From positions 2,368,501 through 2,432,500 of the forward strand of contig NC_090697.1 in assembly GCF_040954835.1 (NCBI RefSeq): a stretch of 64,000 nucleotides of DNA. Direction: 5' to 3'. The position numbers and the translations under genes are program-made. The notes under the pieces are model-generated. The model was not told the origin of the DNA and made no database searches. It was given only the letters and a program-made list of their open reading frames with translations. Source of the DNA: Lepisosteus oculatus (taxonomy: Eukaryota > Chordata > Actinopteri > Semionotiformes > Lepisosteidae). Of this stretch, positions 1-12,700 are shown in pieces (the first letter of the stretch is position 1; each line of letters begins with the position of its first letter).

Positions 1-191
1 AGATAGATGCTACCATGGCCATGCATTATTATTAAAGTGCAAATTTAATTTGGCAGTGAACGAGGTAACAGAGTTCGAGGTCTCAGTAGGCTTGTAACTC
101 ACATAGGAATTAGACTGTGAGAGTTATGATTACAGACGGTATAATGTAAACTTCTTGGTATATATAATGATCCTTCTTGGTATCTATGGTA

Positions 192-728
192 GCCAGCAGC
201 CATATCACTCTGCAACTCACAGCTGGCAGCCCATTGAGGCTCAGCAGGTGTGAGCCTGGTCAGTACCTGGATGGGAGACCTCCTGGGAAAAACTAAGGCT
301 GCTGCTGGAAGAGGTGTTAGTGGGGCCAGCAGGGGGTGCTCACCCTGCAGTCCATGTGGGTCCTAATGCCCCAGTATAGTGACGGGGACACTATACTCTA
401 AACAGGCGCCGTCCTTCGGATGAGATGTAAAACCGAGGTCCTGACTGTGCTCATTAAAAATCCCATGGCGTTTCTGGAAGAGTAGGGGTGTAACCCCAGC
501 ATCATGGTCAAATTTTCCATTGGCCCTTACCAATCATGGCCTCCTAATAATCCCCCTCTATAAATTGGCTTCATCACTCTTCTCTCCTCCCACTGAGAGC
601 TGATGTGTGGTGAGAGTTATGAATCAGCATCCAGGTGGATGCTGCACTTTGGTGGTGGTGGTGGTGTAAAGCGCTTTGATTGGAGTGTCCAGAAAAGCGC
701 TATATAAGTGTTAGCAATTATTATTATC
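192..728 (+). mobile_element. 5S rRNA-derived SINE, plus orientation
   Basis: The head (about 205-300) resembles 5S rRNA, including the internal promoter stretch CCTGGTCAGTACCTGGATGG followed by GAGACCTCCTGGGAA. A unique body follows, then a tail (AAAGCGCTTTGATTGGAGTG, GCGCTATATAAG) ending in ATT repeats. This is the layout of SINE3-type elements. The copy is nearly full length. Confidence 0.8.
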
Positions 729-730
729 AT

Positions 731-3700
731 CTGCTTGTGAGAGTATGCTTCTGGGCCTAGTAGGTATATTTAGTAATTAGACTAATCATGTCATCATGCA
801 AATATGGATCTAATAATCCAGGAAGGATTGGAGAATCTTTAAATGTATTTCAGGAAATGCACACAGACGACAGCTGCTTTACTTATTATACGGTAGTTTT
901 TGGCATAGCAGATCTGTGTCTGTCTAAGAAAATTTGAAGATTTTAGGTCTGGTTGTTGGCCTTCTGCTGCTTGCTCTTTCAGTTCCTTGGAGGGTGCTTC
1001 TGAAGGGAGACAGTGGGAGCTGTCAGTTGCTGTCATTAAGTAAGAATAGCTTATCAATTTAGTTCCTCACTCTGTCAACATCCAGTTGTGTTCATTCTCA
1101 TTAGTGCAGAATATTCCCAGGCATGCAGTGTTAAAAGGCATGCTGATGCACAGAGTGTATTTTTGCTGTACTGTATGTCAAGAAAGTCCATGCATTGTCT
1201 ATATGGCGAACTTCATTACACAGAGGAGTGGACTTATGGGGGCACGTCACCATTATCTTGTTATGGTAAACTCAATGCCATCACTGCACAGCATTTACTT
1301 GAATTTACTTAGGCAGTTTCTTAGTTTCTTGCCTCCCCCCTAATTTAAAACAGAAGTGAAACAGCTGGGTCTAGTAATCAACATTTCTTTAACTAGTACC
1401 AGGTATACAGCTCACAATCATCTTGATGAAGGATTATGTCTTGTTAAATTTTATTTTCATGGCTGGCATAGAACATCATTAAAAGAGCCTCTTTCAACAG
1501 AGTTGGCATTTCAATGTCCTGCAAACATTTGCACTTATCTTCACTGTCGTCCCCTGTCATCCACTCAGTGATGAGGCTGGAGTTTTCACTGTGATGCCGC
1601 CTCAACACGATTGGTGCAGGGAGCCTCTGGTAAAGCTGAATTATAGGCTTGTTCATCATCATACAGTAACTGAAGGTATTTACTATGGTTACTAACCATC
1701 TCAGTTTTGGCATGATAGAAGCTAATCTAAACTGGACTCATAAATAGGACAAGAAAGGATATTCTACCTGCTGTGTTTTATACAGTGCCTTTTTTAATTC
1801 CTGGCATATTTATATAATGGTATTATTGCACAACTTCGGGGAAAGGCAAAGTACTTATTAAAAACGAAATGTTGGCTGAGAACAGTTACTTCCCCATCAG
1901 CTCCATATATTAAAACAAATGTGCAGAGACTAAACTCAGGGCCAAAAAGAAGCTGGATTACAGTGCTTCCACAGCGTTGCCGAGTACTGTAATATATCAG
2001 AGAGATGTGTAGCTGAACACTTGGACTCTAATGATAACCACTGACAGTTGGGGATGAGGTTTCAGCGGGAGCAGAAAGCTAGCTAGGTGGGTGTTTAGTT
2101 GGACAGTGATAGACACATACAGTAGATAGGTGTGCTGAAAATGAACTTCAAATCCAAAATATTCTGCCCTGCATTGTCTTATTTATTCAAGACCTAGAAT
2201 ACTTACTTAAAAAATTAAATGATACTCTGTAACAATCAAATGTGATAACTGTTGTCCATATTTAACTTTCACAGGCTAAAATTATACCTATTTTTGTAAT
2301 CATTTTGGGAATGGACAGGAACAAAAAGGACTGAAACCTTAAAGGCGACAAAATAAAGTCAAGAGCAATACGCTGGTAAAAATAATCTCAAACAACAACC
2401 ATATAGCAAAGATAAATTGTCCATACTTCTTTCCCCTTAGCGAAATACTGTCATTTTTGTTCTGGTAAAGAGCCTTGCAATTGTGTTTTGTATAAACTGT
2501 AGTGATAATAGGGCTTGGCTTAAAGACAGCTCTAGTAGTTCAATCTAGAGAAAATAAAGGCATTTACTGCTTTCTTAGCATTGGATAAAGAGATGAAAGA
2601 TCTAATTTTGGTAATATTTCTTACAGTAAATTATAAAAACCTACTTTATAATATTCTAACACGCTTCAAAGATTAAAGTTATTTAAAAATAGCACTCAGA
2701 GTTTTCACAGTTTATTGGAAAGGTTTGCCCTTGGAAGGGGAGTCAGAATGCTTAAGGCTGCAAATAAAAGTCTAAAAGCTAAATGTAGCAGATTATCCTT
2801 TAGTCAGATTTGCCTGCCTACTATTTTAATCTCAGGTTATGAATTTATTTCCCTGTGTATTAATTTAGTTTCTGGTTTCAGTCATATATCTGTCTCTAAT
2901 TCCAAACAAGGCACTGTTCCAACACAGCATGTGCACTCCATGAGTACAATGAGGACATTTTTTTTTGGTTTAATTTTTTTCCTTTCTCTCCAAGTTATAC
3001 CTTTTCTTTTAAAAGTTTATCTAAGGTTATATTAAAAGTTGTCCTTGTTTGTTGTCTGCCTGGGAGGTTGTGGACAGTTAACCAGTTAGAATTCAAACTA
3101 ATTTGGCATCTGCCTGGGGAGCCTGTAGACTTCAGCAGCTGCCCACAATATATCTAAGCAGTGCTTATTTGATTAGAAAAGAAAAAACACTTTTTCCAAT
3201 TACATTTTATAGCTTTCAGTCCTTCCTTGAAGGACAGTTCACTCTGCAGTGTGATGTCTGACACACTGGTGGAACTGTTTGCAAATAATGAGCTACCTAT
3301 CAACAACACCTGTTTTGCATCTCTCGGAGTAGCAGCGTTAGTTAGCTAGACTTGGAAAAGCTGTTTTGTTCTTGCACAATAGAAATCTACAAACAACAAA
3401 TATTCTCAACAATGATTAATGATTTTTAGGAGAGTAAGTAAGCTGTATCACTGAAGAGTAAGTACATGAAAGTAATTTGAAAAGTTTATTCTCTCAGTAA
3501 CTGAAGTTACTTAATAATGCAGCAGCACGAAATTTATCTGTCTTAAATCCAGCAGTACCAGTTATTTGTCGTGTTTTCTGTTTTCTTTGATGCCAGGAAT
3601 CCCTTGATGCAGTGTGGAGAAAAAGATGGATTATTGATGGAAATGCTGAGACTTAATTTTGAGGTTCAAGATGCTGGCTTTTAAATTCCAGGGTATTGGC

Positions 3701-4560
3701 ATCAGCCCTCTGATCCTCTCCATCCTTGTGCTGGCAATTAAACGGCAATTAAGCGCTTTGGCCTGGATCCTGTGTAGGAGTTTTGTTTGCATTTACACAC
3801 TTGCATGAATAGTAGCTGTCACTGTTGAACCAGTTTGTCTATGACTAGGATGGGCTAGACAACAGAAACCTCTTGCCTGTAAATCTCTTTCCAGTATTTA
3901 GAGCAAGCCTGCTTGATGCTCTGTGACAGTTGAACTTTTGATTAATGTTCTGTCATTTCTATCTGGTGATAAAAACATGCAATTCCTCTATTTTCTTCCA
4001 ACATGATTTGAGATGGGCTTGCTGACCGGTTCATCTAGAATTAATATCTTCTAGAAAATTGTTGTCTGTTAATTGTTAATATCTTATGGAAAATGTTAAT
4101 TAGTTACTGAACTGTTGTTTCTGCATCTATGTGTCACCCAAGAATGAACCTACAGTTAGTTTTGCTGTATACTGCCATGTTGTACCTTAAACTAGATGGA
4201 CAGTTTGCTGGGGGTAAATAGGATCAGTAAGAGATGTTGGCAGTATAAATCACGAGGGTAATTCTGTATGGAATTAATTGTTAAATTTTAGTTTAATCTT
4301 CTAAGAGTAGACTTGACGAGGGAAGGTTCATGTTCTAAGCATTCATTACGGAATGCTTTCCATACACAACATCATTGTTCTTCCAAAACTTCAGTTCTCA
4401 AACATTCAGTTGATGCCAAGAAATTTATTTTATTTCTTAGCGTGTGGAAAACTAATACTGTTCTGTAGTAGGGTGTGCAACCTGTTAATTCAACAGGTTA
4501 AGCAGTTTCTAATTTCTCTGCCTGACCTGCTGTCTACTGGGGCTGCTGGCATACAATGGC
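731..4560. other. Non-coding, nothing recognised
   Basis: AT-rich sequence, presumably RNF217 intron. Only short open frames without conserved features are present. Confidence 0.5.
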
Positions 4561-4564
4561 TCCA

Positions 4565-4645
4565 GCCTTTTTTACAATGCGTGTAAAGTGCTTAGGGATT
4601 CTTGAGGATGACAACACTTTATGAATTGAAATAATAGTAATAATA
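4565..4645 (+). repeat. SINE/LINE 3' tail fragment
   Basis: GTGTAAAGTGCTTAGGGATT and an ATT/AAT-rich end resemble the tail of the 5S-derived SINEs. Similar fragments lie at 15784-15845 and 46315-46395. Confidence 0.45.
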
Positions 4646-5559
4646 AAAAAACTTTAGCGAAATATTATTTAGTAAATACTATTTGATTTCTATTATTACC
4701 CAGCTGACATATAGTAGATACGTATAGACACTGTACCAAATGGAACCATGCAAACAGTAATCATTTACTTGATGATATCCGTATTAATAATTATAATATA
4801 ATATTAACAACAACAATTATATTAATTTGCCTTATTCACTACACCCAAGTGTGCTGAAAGCCCTTCCTCCAGAGAATAATACGATTCTTGCAAATCTCAT
4901 CACTGTATAGCAGTTTCACAGTTTTCAAGCCATTACATCTGTTGGCATATTCAAGGGACCGACCGAGCAGTGCATTTCCAGCTCGTGGTCTTTTATGTTT
5001 TCTGACAGCCATATAAAGAATCTCTGGGAGAGGAGCGGCTGTGTCATTATCCTGGAGACTCGTTAGTGCCACCATTGTGGGAAAGAGCTCTGCACAGGGG
5101 ATTAGCTTCTAATTGTGTGTCATGTCCTGTTAAGAACTACCATACAGTGCGGGTTTATGACACCTTGCTTTACTGGGTTAAAGGGACTCGATCAGCTGAT
5201 GAATGCAATTATACCAAATGACACTGAAATTAAATTTCTCCCATCACTTGCTCTCATTTGAGGGGATAAAGCATTCTCCTTTTGGAAACCTGATCCTATT
5301 ATAAAATGTCTTAGCCTGTTTCTTTATTTTTTTTTAATGCCAGTATGTGATCAAAAAACCCATTAGCAAAACCCGTCATGACTAACTTATTGTAGAATAC
5401 AGCTTTTAAGAAGCAAACAGAAATAAGAAGAGTGCAGAATTTTTCCACACAGTGATTACAATTTTATTGCCCAAACCTGATTGGGCTAATTGAGGTCTCT
5501 GTATTCAATTAAATGTTAAAACATTGCAGAGGATTATTGACTCTTCTTGTTTAGTAAAT

Positions 5560-5930
5560 TTCTCATTAGTATGATGTATGGGCGACCAGCTCCTGACTGG
5601 AAGGTCCTGGGTTCAGTTCCAGGCAGGGGACAGCGATGTAGCATGCTCTATTTCCTTCCAGACGGATCACATGTCCACTCAGCCTGCTTTCCAAATGAGT
5701 ACCAGTACTGGGGGTTAATCCTTCTGGGGGTAATAGGCCACCTGGAGTGTGATGATGACCACGTCACCTCCACCTCCAGTGTCGGGTTTTTGAGAAAAAT
5801 GGTGGCCCTTGCCCCCCCATTCCCCAGGGGCCTTTATGGCCTGAAAAGGGACCTACCTATGATGTATGGGGCAAATTTTATTTTTTATCATTGGCTTATA
5901 GCCTAAAGATTGGTTGAGCCCTTTCTGATG
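5560..5930 (+). mobile_element. tRNA-like SINE, unclassified
   Basis: GGTTCAGTTCC at 5610-5620 resembles a pol III B box. It is followed by a GC-richer body (GGTAATAGGCCACCTGG, ACCACGTCACCTCCACCTCC) unlike the flanks. It explains the long open frame in this interval, which is not a gene. Confidence 0.5.
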
Positions 5931-6599
5931 TATTAAATGTCAATACCTTTGTCTTGTGATGCTCAGTTTGTTTGGTGGCTGATTCATTTCTCTGGATATG
6001 TATTGTAGTAGACATTACTTTAATGCAACTGAGTATTTTAGCCTAGGATGATTTGAAAAAGGAGATAGTAGTGAAAGAATGGTTTGTAAAGATGTTGTTA
6101 ACAAGAAGCGCAATGCATATATTATGTAGGAACAAAGGTTATCACCTATAGCACAATTAAGGAAAAGTTACAGTATTACTCAAAATATGAATAGAGGAGG
6201 AGTGTTTCAAATTTTAGAGCCAGTTAAAAAAAAAACTGTAATGAAGCTGGATGAGAACTTTGAAAAAGTAACCTACAATCAGATTACACAGACTGGCCAC
6301 ATTACCACCTGTCACTTGTTCTTATACTGGTTTATTATTTTCAATACGGAGTGGAAGAAAACATTACTGCTGAGAAGGAACATCAATGCAAATGAATATG
6401 AAACGTATTGTTAGTTTCTAATTTTAATGCACTTTGGTGTTGTGCTGTTATCATAGGTGACAATGTCTGTTGTCATCTAGAGACAATATAGGGTTATTGT
6501 CAATAACCCTAAAACGTTATCATCTCTTCGCCTTTCAGCTGGTGTATGTGGGACCTTAAGATTTTCACAATTTTGTGCATCTGTCTGTTATATCCATCC

Positions 6600-6915
6600 A
6601 TCTGAAGTTCAGGTCAGTTTATTTGTCATATGACCAAGTACGATGAGATGCTTATTAAGATAAGATAAGCTCTGATACAAAGACATTAAGGAAACAGCAA
6701 ACATAAACACAGAACAGCAACAATAACATACAACTTAAATACAAATCAGAGAAGCAGTGTGAGAAGAAAACAAACATCAGTGTGAGTCAGTGTTAGGGGT
6801 AGAATTCAATAATCTGACAGCTTGCAGATAGAAACTGTCTTTGAATGTGGTGCTCTGTGCATTTGTACTCCTATGACCTTTTCCAGAAGGAAGGGGAGAG
6901 AAAAGTGAGGAACCA
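6600..6915 (-). mobile_element. LINE 3' end, L2-like, degraded
   Basis: Read on the minus strand, the segment ends in a tail with TCATATGACAAATAAA, typical of L2/Rex-type LINE 3' ends in fish. Upstream, the words AGACAGTTTCTATCTGC and GCTGTCAGATTATTGAATTC recall the conserved region before such tails. Confidence 0.5.
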
Positions 6916-7011
6916 GGATGATTCTTATCCTTACCAATACTCCCAGCCTTCCTGAGACAGCAAGTTGTAAAAATTTCAAGTGGGTAGCTGAAGTTGTGTC
7001 TGCATGCATAG

Positions 7012-7960
7012 GCTGCAAAGGAACAAGTAAAAGAGAGGAAAAGAGGAGCCTGTGGCTGTGGAGTCTTCTTCGGGTGTGTGAGAGAGAGGAAAACCTGCAG
7101 TTGATAAAGCAGGGGAGAACAACAGCCAGGAGTGGAGAGGAGGCGGGAGCAGGAGAGAAGGAGTACCGTGACTCAGTGAGAAGTCAAGAGGTGAGGAGAG
7201 GTGTGAAGTCAAAACCTGCAAATGAAGGAAACGAGTCTGTCGTTGAGAAAAGAGGGAAGGTGTGATCCTAGTTTCAGGCTAATTTTGGTTTTGGATGTCT
7301 TTCTGCAATAGGAGTTCTGAAACCCCTCTGTGAGGAGTCAAACGGAGAGATCAGTATGATCATGACCATTCGAGGTGAAATGAGAGATGATGGGCTTGGA
7401 GAGATCTTTGATCCTCGCAGCCCTGACATGTTCCCTGAAATGGTCTCCAAGTCTCCTTCCTGTTTCACCCATGTAGATGGCTGGGCATTTACTGCAAGAG
7501 ATGCAGTGAATAAGGTTGCTGGAAATATATGATGTAATCTGAGTGATCAGGACCTGTCTAGAGGGGCCCTGAATGAGCGTGGTATTGAACAAATATTTAC
7601 AGGTGATACAGCCAGCTCTGTTGCAAGGGAAAGTGCCTGGTGTGGGTGAGAGCTGGGGGCGGTCAAGGGAGCTGTGAACAAGGAGGTTACACAGTTTAGT
7701 TGGTTGGAGATATGAGATGATGGGGCAGTCAGAAGAAAGGGTACCACTCAGTAGCGCACCTGTAAAATGTAGTAAGGATAGTTGAAGATAGACCACATTG
7801 TCAACTGCTGTGCCTTATTTGTAGCTCCAGTTACATGCTGGGGACATGTTAAATTGTTAGTAATGAAGCAAAGGAACAAGTAAAGGTTCATTCCCTGCTG
7901 GAAAGAGAAGAAAAGAAACACGTTTCAGCTATGGAGCCTTCTTCAGGTGTGAAGATAGTA
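7012..7960 (-). mobile_element. Penelope-like element with GIY-YIG domain, truncated and frameshifted
   Basis: The minus-strand ORF 7796-7338 contains CNRAGCITCKYLFNTT, SCSKCPAIYMGETGRRLGDH and FREHVRAA. This is the C-terminal GIY-YIG endonuclease layout of Penelope-like elements. The end of the domain (SPFDSSQRGFRTPIAERHPK) continues in another frame below 7340, so at least one frameshift is present. Similar terminal segments (AAAGGAACAAGTAAA followed by a CTTCTTC(A/G)GGTGTG motif) flank it at 7012-7080 and 7866-7950. The reverse-transcriptase part is absent. Confidence 0.75.
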
Positions 7961-8879
7961 AGGTCCTCATAGATCCTCATGGATTCTCATGGTCCTCATA
8001 GGTCCTCATGGATTTTAATACATTTTTTTAGAGTTCATGTCATGGTTCAGTTCACTTAATGGTGTGGTATTTGGTTAGGCTGAGATGGAACAGACTGAAT
8101 TCAGGGTATCTTTTTTGCCATTATAGTAGAGTCTTTGCCCAATTTAGTTTGCATGGCATGACAGTATGTTTGTGCTAATTTCACATCAACCTTTTTATGT
8201 GCAATATGTAAAAGAAAATACATATTTTACTCAATTCTTTTTTATGTTTCAGTCACAGTTCACAGATGATCAGATTTGGCAACATGTACTGCTGGGTACA
8301 TGATGGGTAGCTCCAGACGTCCACAACCTCTTGTTTTAAAGACGTCCTCGAGGCAGACGCAGCGTGTTCTTAGAGCTTGGAATATCCCGTTTTATATATA
8401 TTTTGTGCTTTTGCATTACATTTCCTCTGATTGCAGTTTTGCAAGTCTAAGTCTCTTGTTTTTGTCTCATCCATGTACCTGCCTAGTTTGTGAAGTACTC
8501 CAGAATGTGGTATGGAGAGCAATCTACACTCTGCTTTCTGTACACTAATCGGTTTTCGATGGAAAGACGTAGGTTACGTTTATTGCTTGCAATTTGAAAA
8601 ATGAAAAACTTCTTTTTAATTAATGATTTCTAAATTCATGCAGTCTGTTCCTTAGAACACTACTATGTTACTGATCCTCCAATACAATAACATAAAATGT
8701 AATAAAAAGAATTTGACAACAGAGAAAAGGGAGGTAAAAAACAATTGAAAAAAGAACGAGAAATTGACTTGTTACGTGACATGAATCTGTTTTGCGTATT
8801 AATTTTATCCTCACTCCCGCTGAGGTGTTGCAGAGCGATCTAGCATTTCCATGGCAACCGGTGGAGTCTCAGCTCACCT

Positions 8880-9380
8880 GTCCGTCAGCTGGTTGCCATG
8901 GTTAAACTATCAGACAAGAAGCCTGTACCACCTGTGCACTTACAACCACACCCGTCTCAGGATCAGGCCTGTGTAAGATCTGCCTTGGCTTTACTTGGGG
9001 CTCTGTTATAGAGTTCTGCTCTGGGCCACAACTCTTCTCTTGCTTTGCATTCCCCGCTTTGTGCTTCTCTCTGAACTCTGCTACATTCTGACCTTGCCTA
9101 GCGGGATACCTGACTATCAGCCGACCCTGCTTTGTTACGACTGCGGTCACTAATTTCATTTGCACTCTGCTCCAGGCTACAGACTTGGATTGTTGGCCTG
9201 ACTTTGGCTTTGGATTCTTTCGGAGCTTTTCAACAGTGTCTACTCGGGTGCAAACTTTGCCTGTTCTGACCACAGCTCTGGACAGTGTTTGCAGGCTCAT
9301 CACCGCACTGTGCTCTTGGGTTGACCTCACGGACACGGACGAGCCGCGGTGTCACAGTGTGACACTAATGTGTTTTGCAA
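8880..9380. repeat. Possible interspersed repeat, unclassified
   Basis: A GC-richer block with many short words typical of fish retroelement ends stops at GGTGTCACAGTGTGACAC. I cannot assign the family. Its two open frames (minus 9336-8902, plus 9185-9385) show no recognisable protein. Confidence 0.3.
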
Positions 9381-9575
9381 CGTGAGAATGGGTAGGGCTG
9401 TGCGAAAAGGAGGCTGAAAGGATGGGAATCTGATCAATAGTCAATAGGAAGGCAGCAATCGGTCAATGAATGTTTTCACTCTATGCAAGACTAAAAATAC
9501 TTAGTCTTTCACTGCTGATTTATACTGTTGTTGTATCCCTGCACTAAGTGCACTGGTTAATTTTGTCGCCCACAG

Positions 9576-9797
9576 GTCCATCTGGGGCGCGTGGGTATTA
9601 CATGTCCCATCACGGAGTGCAGTGAGCACCTGGAGGACAGCACAGTGTTGGCACACCTGCCTGGTGAGGACATAGCCAAGTACATGTACTTCCTGGAGCT
9701 GAGCAGGGTAGACTCCAGCACTAAACCCTGCCCACAGTGCAACCACTTCACCTCCCTCAAGAGCAAGACACCCAGCAAGTCCGAGAGCAGATACAAA
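9576..9797 (+). CDS. RNF217: RNF217 exon: end of RING1 and start of IBR
   Basis: This exon holds 74 whole codons between an acceptor ending CCCACAG and the donor AAA|gtaagc. It is phase 0 at both ends. It opens with VHLGRVGITCPITEC, the final zinc-ligand pair of RING1, continues with YFLELSRVDSSTKPCPQC, which begins the IBR, and ends in a Ser/Lys-rich linker (SKSESRYK). It is the first RNF217 exon I can find in the window. Confidence 0.93.
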
Positions 9798-12700
9798 GTA
9801 AGCGTGCTTTCTCTCCGGCATGCTACGATTTATTCTGTATGTTTTCCAATATACTGTACAGCATTCTCACCAGTGAGGTGAGAGGGAGGAGCCGGGGAGA
9901 AACTACAGTTGTAATTCCAGGCTGAAAAGGAATAAAAAAGAAGAAGAAAACATTTTTCAGCCATTGAACATTCTCCAGCTGTGTTGGAGATGAGAGTGAG
10001 CAGCAGTGTGAGGCCAAGGGGTGGTCTAGGGCTTTCCCTCACAGAAAGATCCTGGGAACAGGTAGAGCTGGGGGAAAAGGCAGCAGTCTGTAAGCGAGGG
10101 CCGAGGTTAAGCGGTATGGATCATTTTGGATTCTGATTTATTTTCATTGTAGGAGTCTTTGAATCTTAAAATACCTCCTGTACCAGAAAGATATCAAAAG
10201 CCAAAATTACAGAACAATTACAGAACACAGCAATGCAAGACAAAACTGTGCATTGTGGAACCACAGTCTTCCAAGACTGTCTGAAACTACATCACTATAT
10301 GTTTTAATTAAATAATGAGTTTCCTGACTATATTTCCTGCAACACAGAGAAATTCTAACTTTTTAAGTGATATGCACAGAGGAAAATGAATTACTTATTC
10401 CTTTACTCTGTATTTTGAAGTATGTTACACTGCATAATAAACACATTGGCACATCATTCTCTCTTTGTAATTTTAACGAGGTGCCAATTCTTTTTTTAAA
10501 ATTTAGATTTTTCTCACAAGGTAGAGAATATAGATAATAGAGAATTTAATATGGATGTTACAGATTACTTTTCAATAATATGTATATTATATATATATAT
10601 TATATGTATATAATAATATATAATAATAATAATGTATATATGTATATCAAAATATATGTTTTCATACATTCATAGCTTTGTGGCATAAATAGAAATAATT
10701 AGGATATTCTAAATGGTAGCTTGTTCATGTTTTGGAGTTTTTCACAGTGTGCTTATTGTACTGTTATTATTATGTTATTTATGTGTCATTAAATGTCAAA
10801 AGCAATGAGTGAGGAATTATTTCTCAGTGTTCACTCCTTGTCTGGATCCTACTGTATACAATACTCTCCTGGTCACACAGGGGTGGGTTGCTGGGAAACA
10901 GGCAGATGTATGTAATTCCCTAGTATTTCTGCTGATTTGTGTCATGGATCATGTTTCAGTAAAGGGGTGTGTTACTGATTAATAAATCTTTAAAAATGCA
11001 TTCTTTCATATAGATTGACCTCATATAGATGTTTTTTTTCCTTTATCACAGTAGTGTTGCCTTTATTAGATTATATGTCATTATCTTTCTACTGTCTTTG
11101 ATACTGTCTTGTATACAAGTATATATATATCTACCATGTTCATCTTGATTTGTTCCTACAGGTGCAGAGTCTTGATTTGTTCCTTCAGGTGCAGAGTCTT
11201 GATTTGTCTGACTTTGCTCCTGCAGGTGCAGTGTCCGAAGTGTCAGTTTGTGTGGTGCTTCAGGTGCCACGCTCCCTGGCATGATGGTCTGAACTGCAAG
11301 GACTACAGGAAGGGAGACAAGCTCTTACGCCACTGGGCCAGTGCAATTGAGCATGGGCAGAGGAATGCTCAGAAGTGTCCAAGGTGCAAGGTGCGTCCTT
11401 TAGGAGACATCTGATTTTAGGCTAACATATCACTTTGTCTGGAGCCCGCTAAGTAATATTGTCTGTAGAATAAATGGTACCTTTATTTTTTAAAGAGAAT
11501 AAAGCTGTGATCTTTAATACTAAAATAACAGTATCTTTAAACAGACACTGAGATCATGATTATTAATTCATTCCAGAGTCAATTCCTTACTGTGGAAACT
11601 GGACATCTAGTAACGTTCAGTAGATCTCCCTTGACAGGATGAAGTACAGAAGTATGCTGCTTCATTCTCTGGTTCAGGGAGACTTAACAAAGAAAAGGTG
11701 AGCTGTCAGTGCCCATTGAAAGGAGCATCCTGAAGATCTGTTAAATCAAGAATCCACAGTCAATGATAGTGTGTTCAGTTTTGTTCCACAACATCCAATT
11801 AACGACAAACGTGGAATTCTACCAACAATCAATGAGGTGAAGTCATCACACAAATGAAGACCTTCAGGGCCGCAGCATGGGATGGAATTAAGTCAAGTGA
11901 ACAGGAACACTCTCTCATCATACGAACCTGAAGATAATCTTGAATGATCTCATGGATACCATGTAAAAATCTTCCAGAAAGGCAACAACTATAGGAATTA
12001 CAGGGATCAGTATAAGACCTGAATAGTCCCATTCCTCCTGCTGCGGAGCTTCTCCACACATTGCAGTGGCATGTCAGTTTCTTTAAAGGGACAGCAAGCA
12101 TAATTTTTATTGTCAACCATTTACAAGAACAATTTTTTTATGAGACACTCTGGAAAATCCTTCCATTCATTCCACTATCTGTTGCAAAAGAAGAAGCCCC
12201 AGCTCCATCATTTCAGGTCCGGGATCACTGGCTTTAGAATGCTGTGCATCACCCACACCATGATGAGGGAACTTTGAGGAAGCAGGTGTTTAAGGATCAC
12301 AACATTGAAACTGAAACCAGACTGCTGGTCTGTTGTGCAGGTCATCATGCCTACCTTACTGTATGGGGCTTAAACATGGAGAATGTACATGACATATTTA
12401 AATGGACTGGAGCTGCTGTTTGTGGAAGATTGTGTGTATCAAGTGAGATGACAGGTGACCGTTAGTATTCTCTCCTACACAGGCATTACAACCATTAAAG
12501 CACTGATCCTCCGTCATCAGCTCCACTAGGTGGGTCGTCTGGCTTGTCCAGACATTAAACTCCGGTAAGAAAGATCTCTTCTCCTAGCCTGGCCAAGGCA
12601 GTCATGTCGGAAGAGGACGGAAGGAGCTTTACCAAGATGTGGTAAAAGTCATGCAAAATCAATGTCAGCTCCTGAGAGATTATGCCCCGCGACTGAACCA

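Noticed and set aside
5547..5906. 119-codon plus-strand frame
   Set aside because: It coincides with a B-box-containing interspersed repeat and has no protein-like features.
7338..7796. 152-codon minus-strand frame as a host gene
   Set aside because: The GETGRRL/FREH core and flanking terminal repeats identify it as part of a Penelope-like element.
1..9575. RING1 exon of RNF217
   Set aside because: Searched by eye in all frames for the CxxC RING1 pattern preceding VHLGRV; nothing matching was found, so it is taken to lie outside the window.
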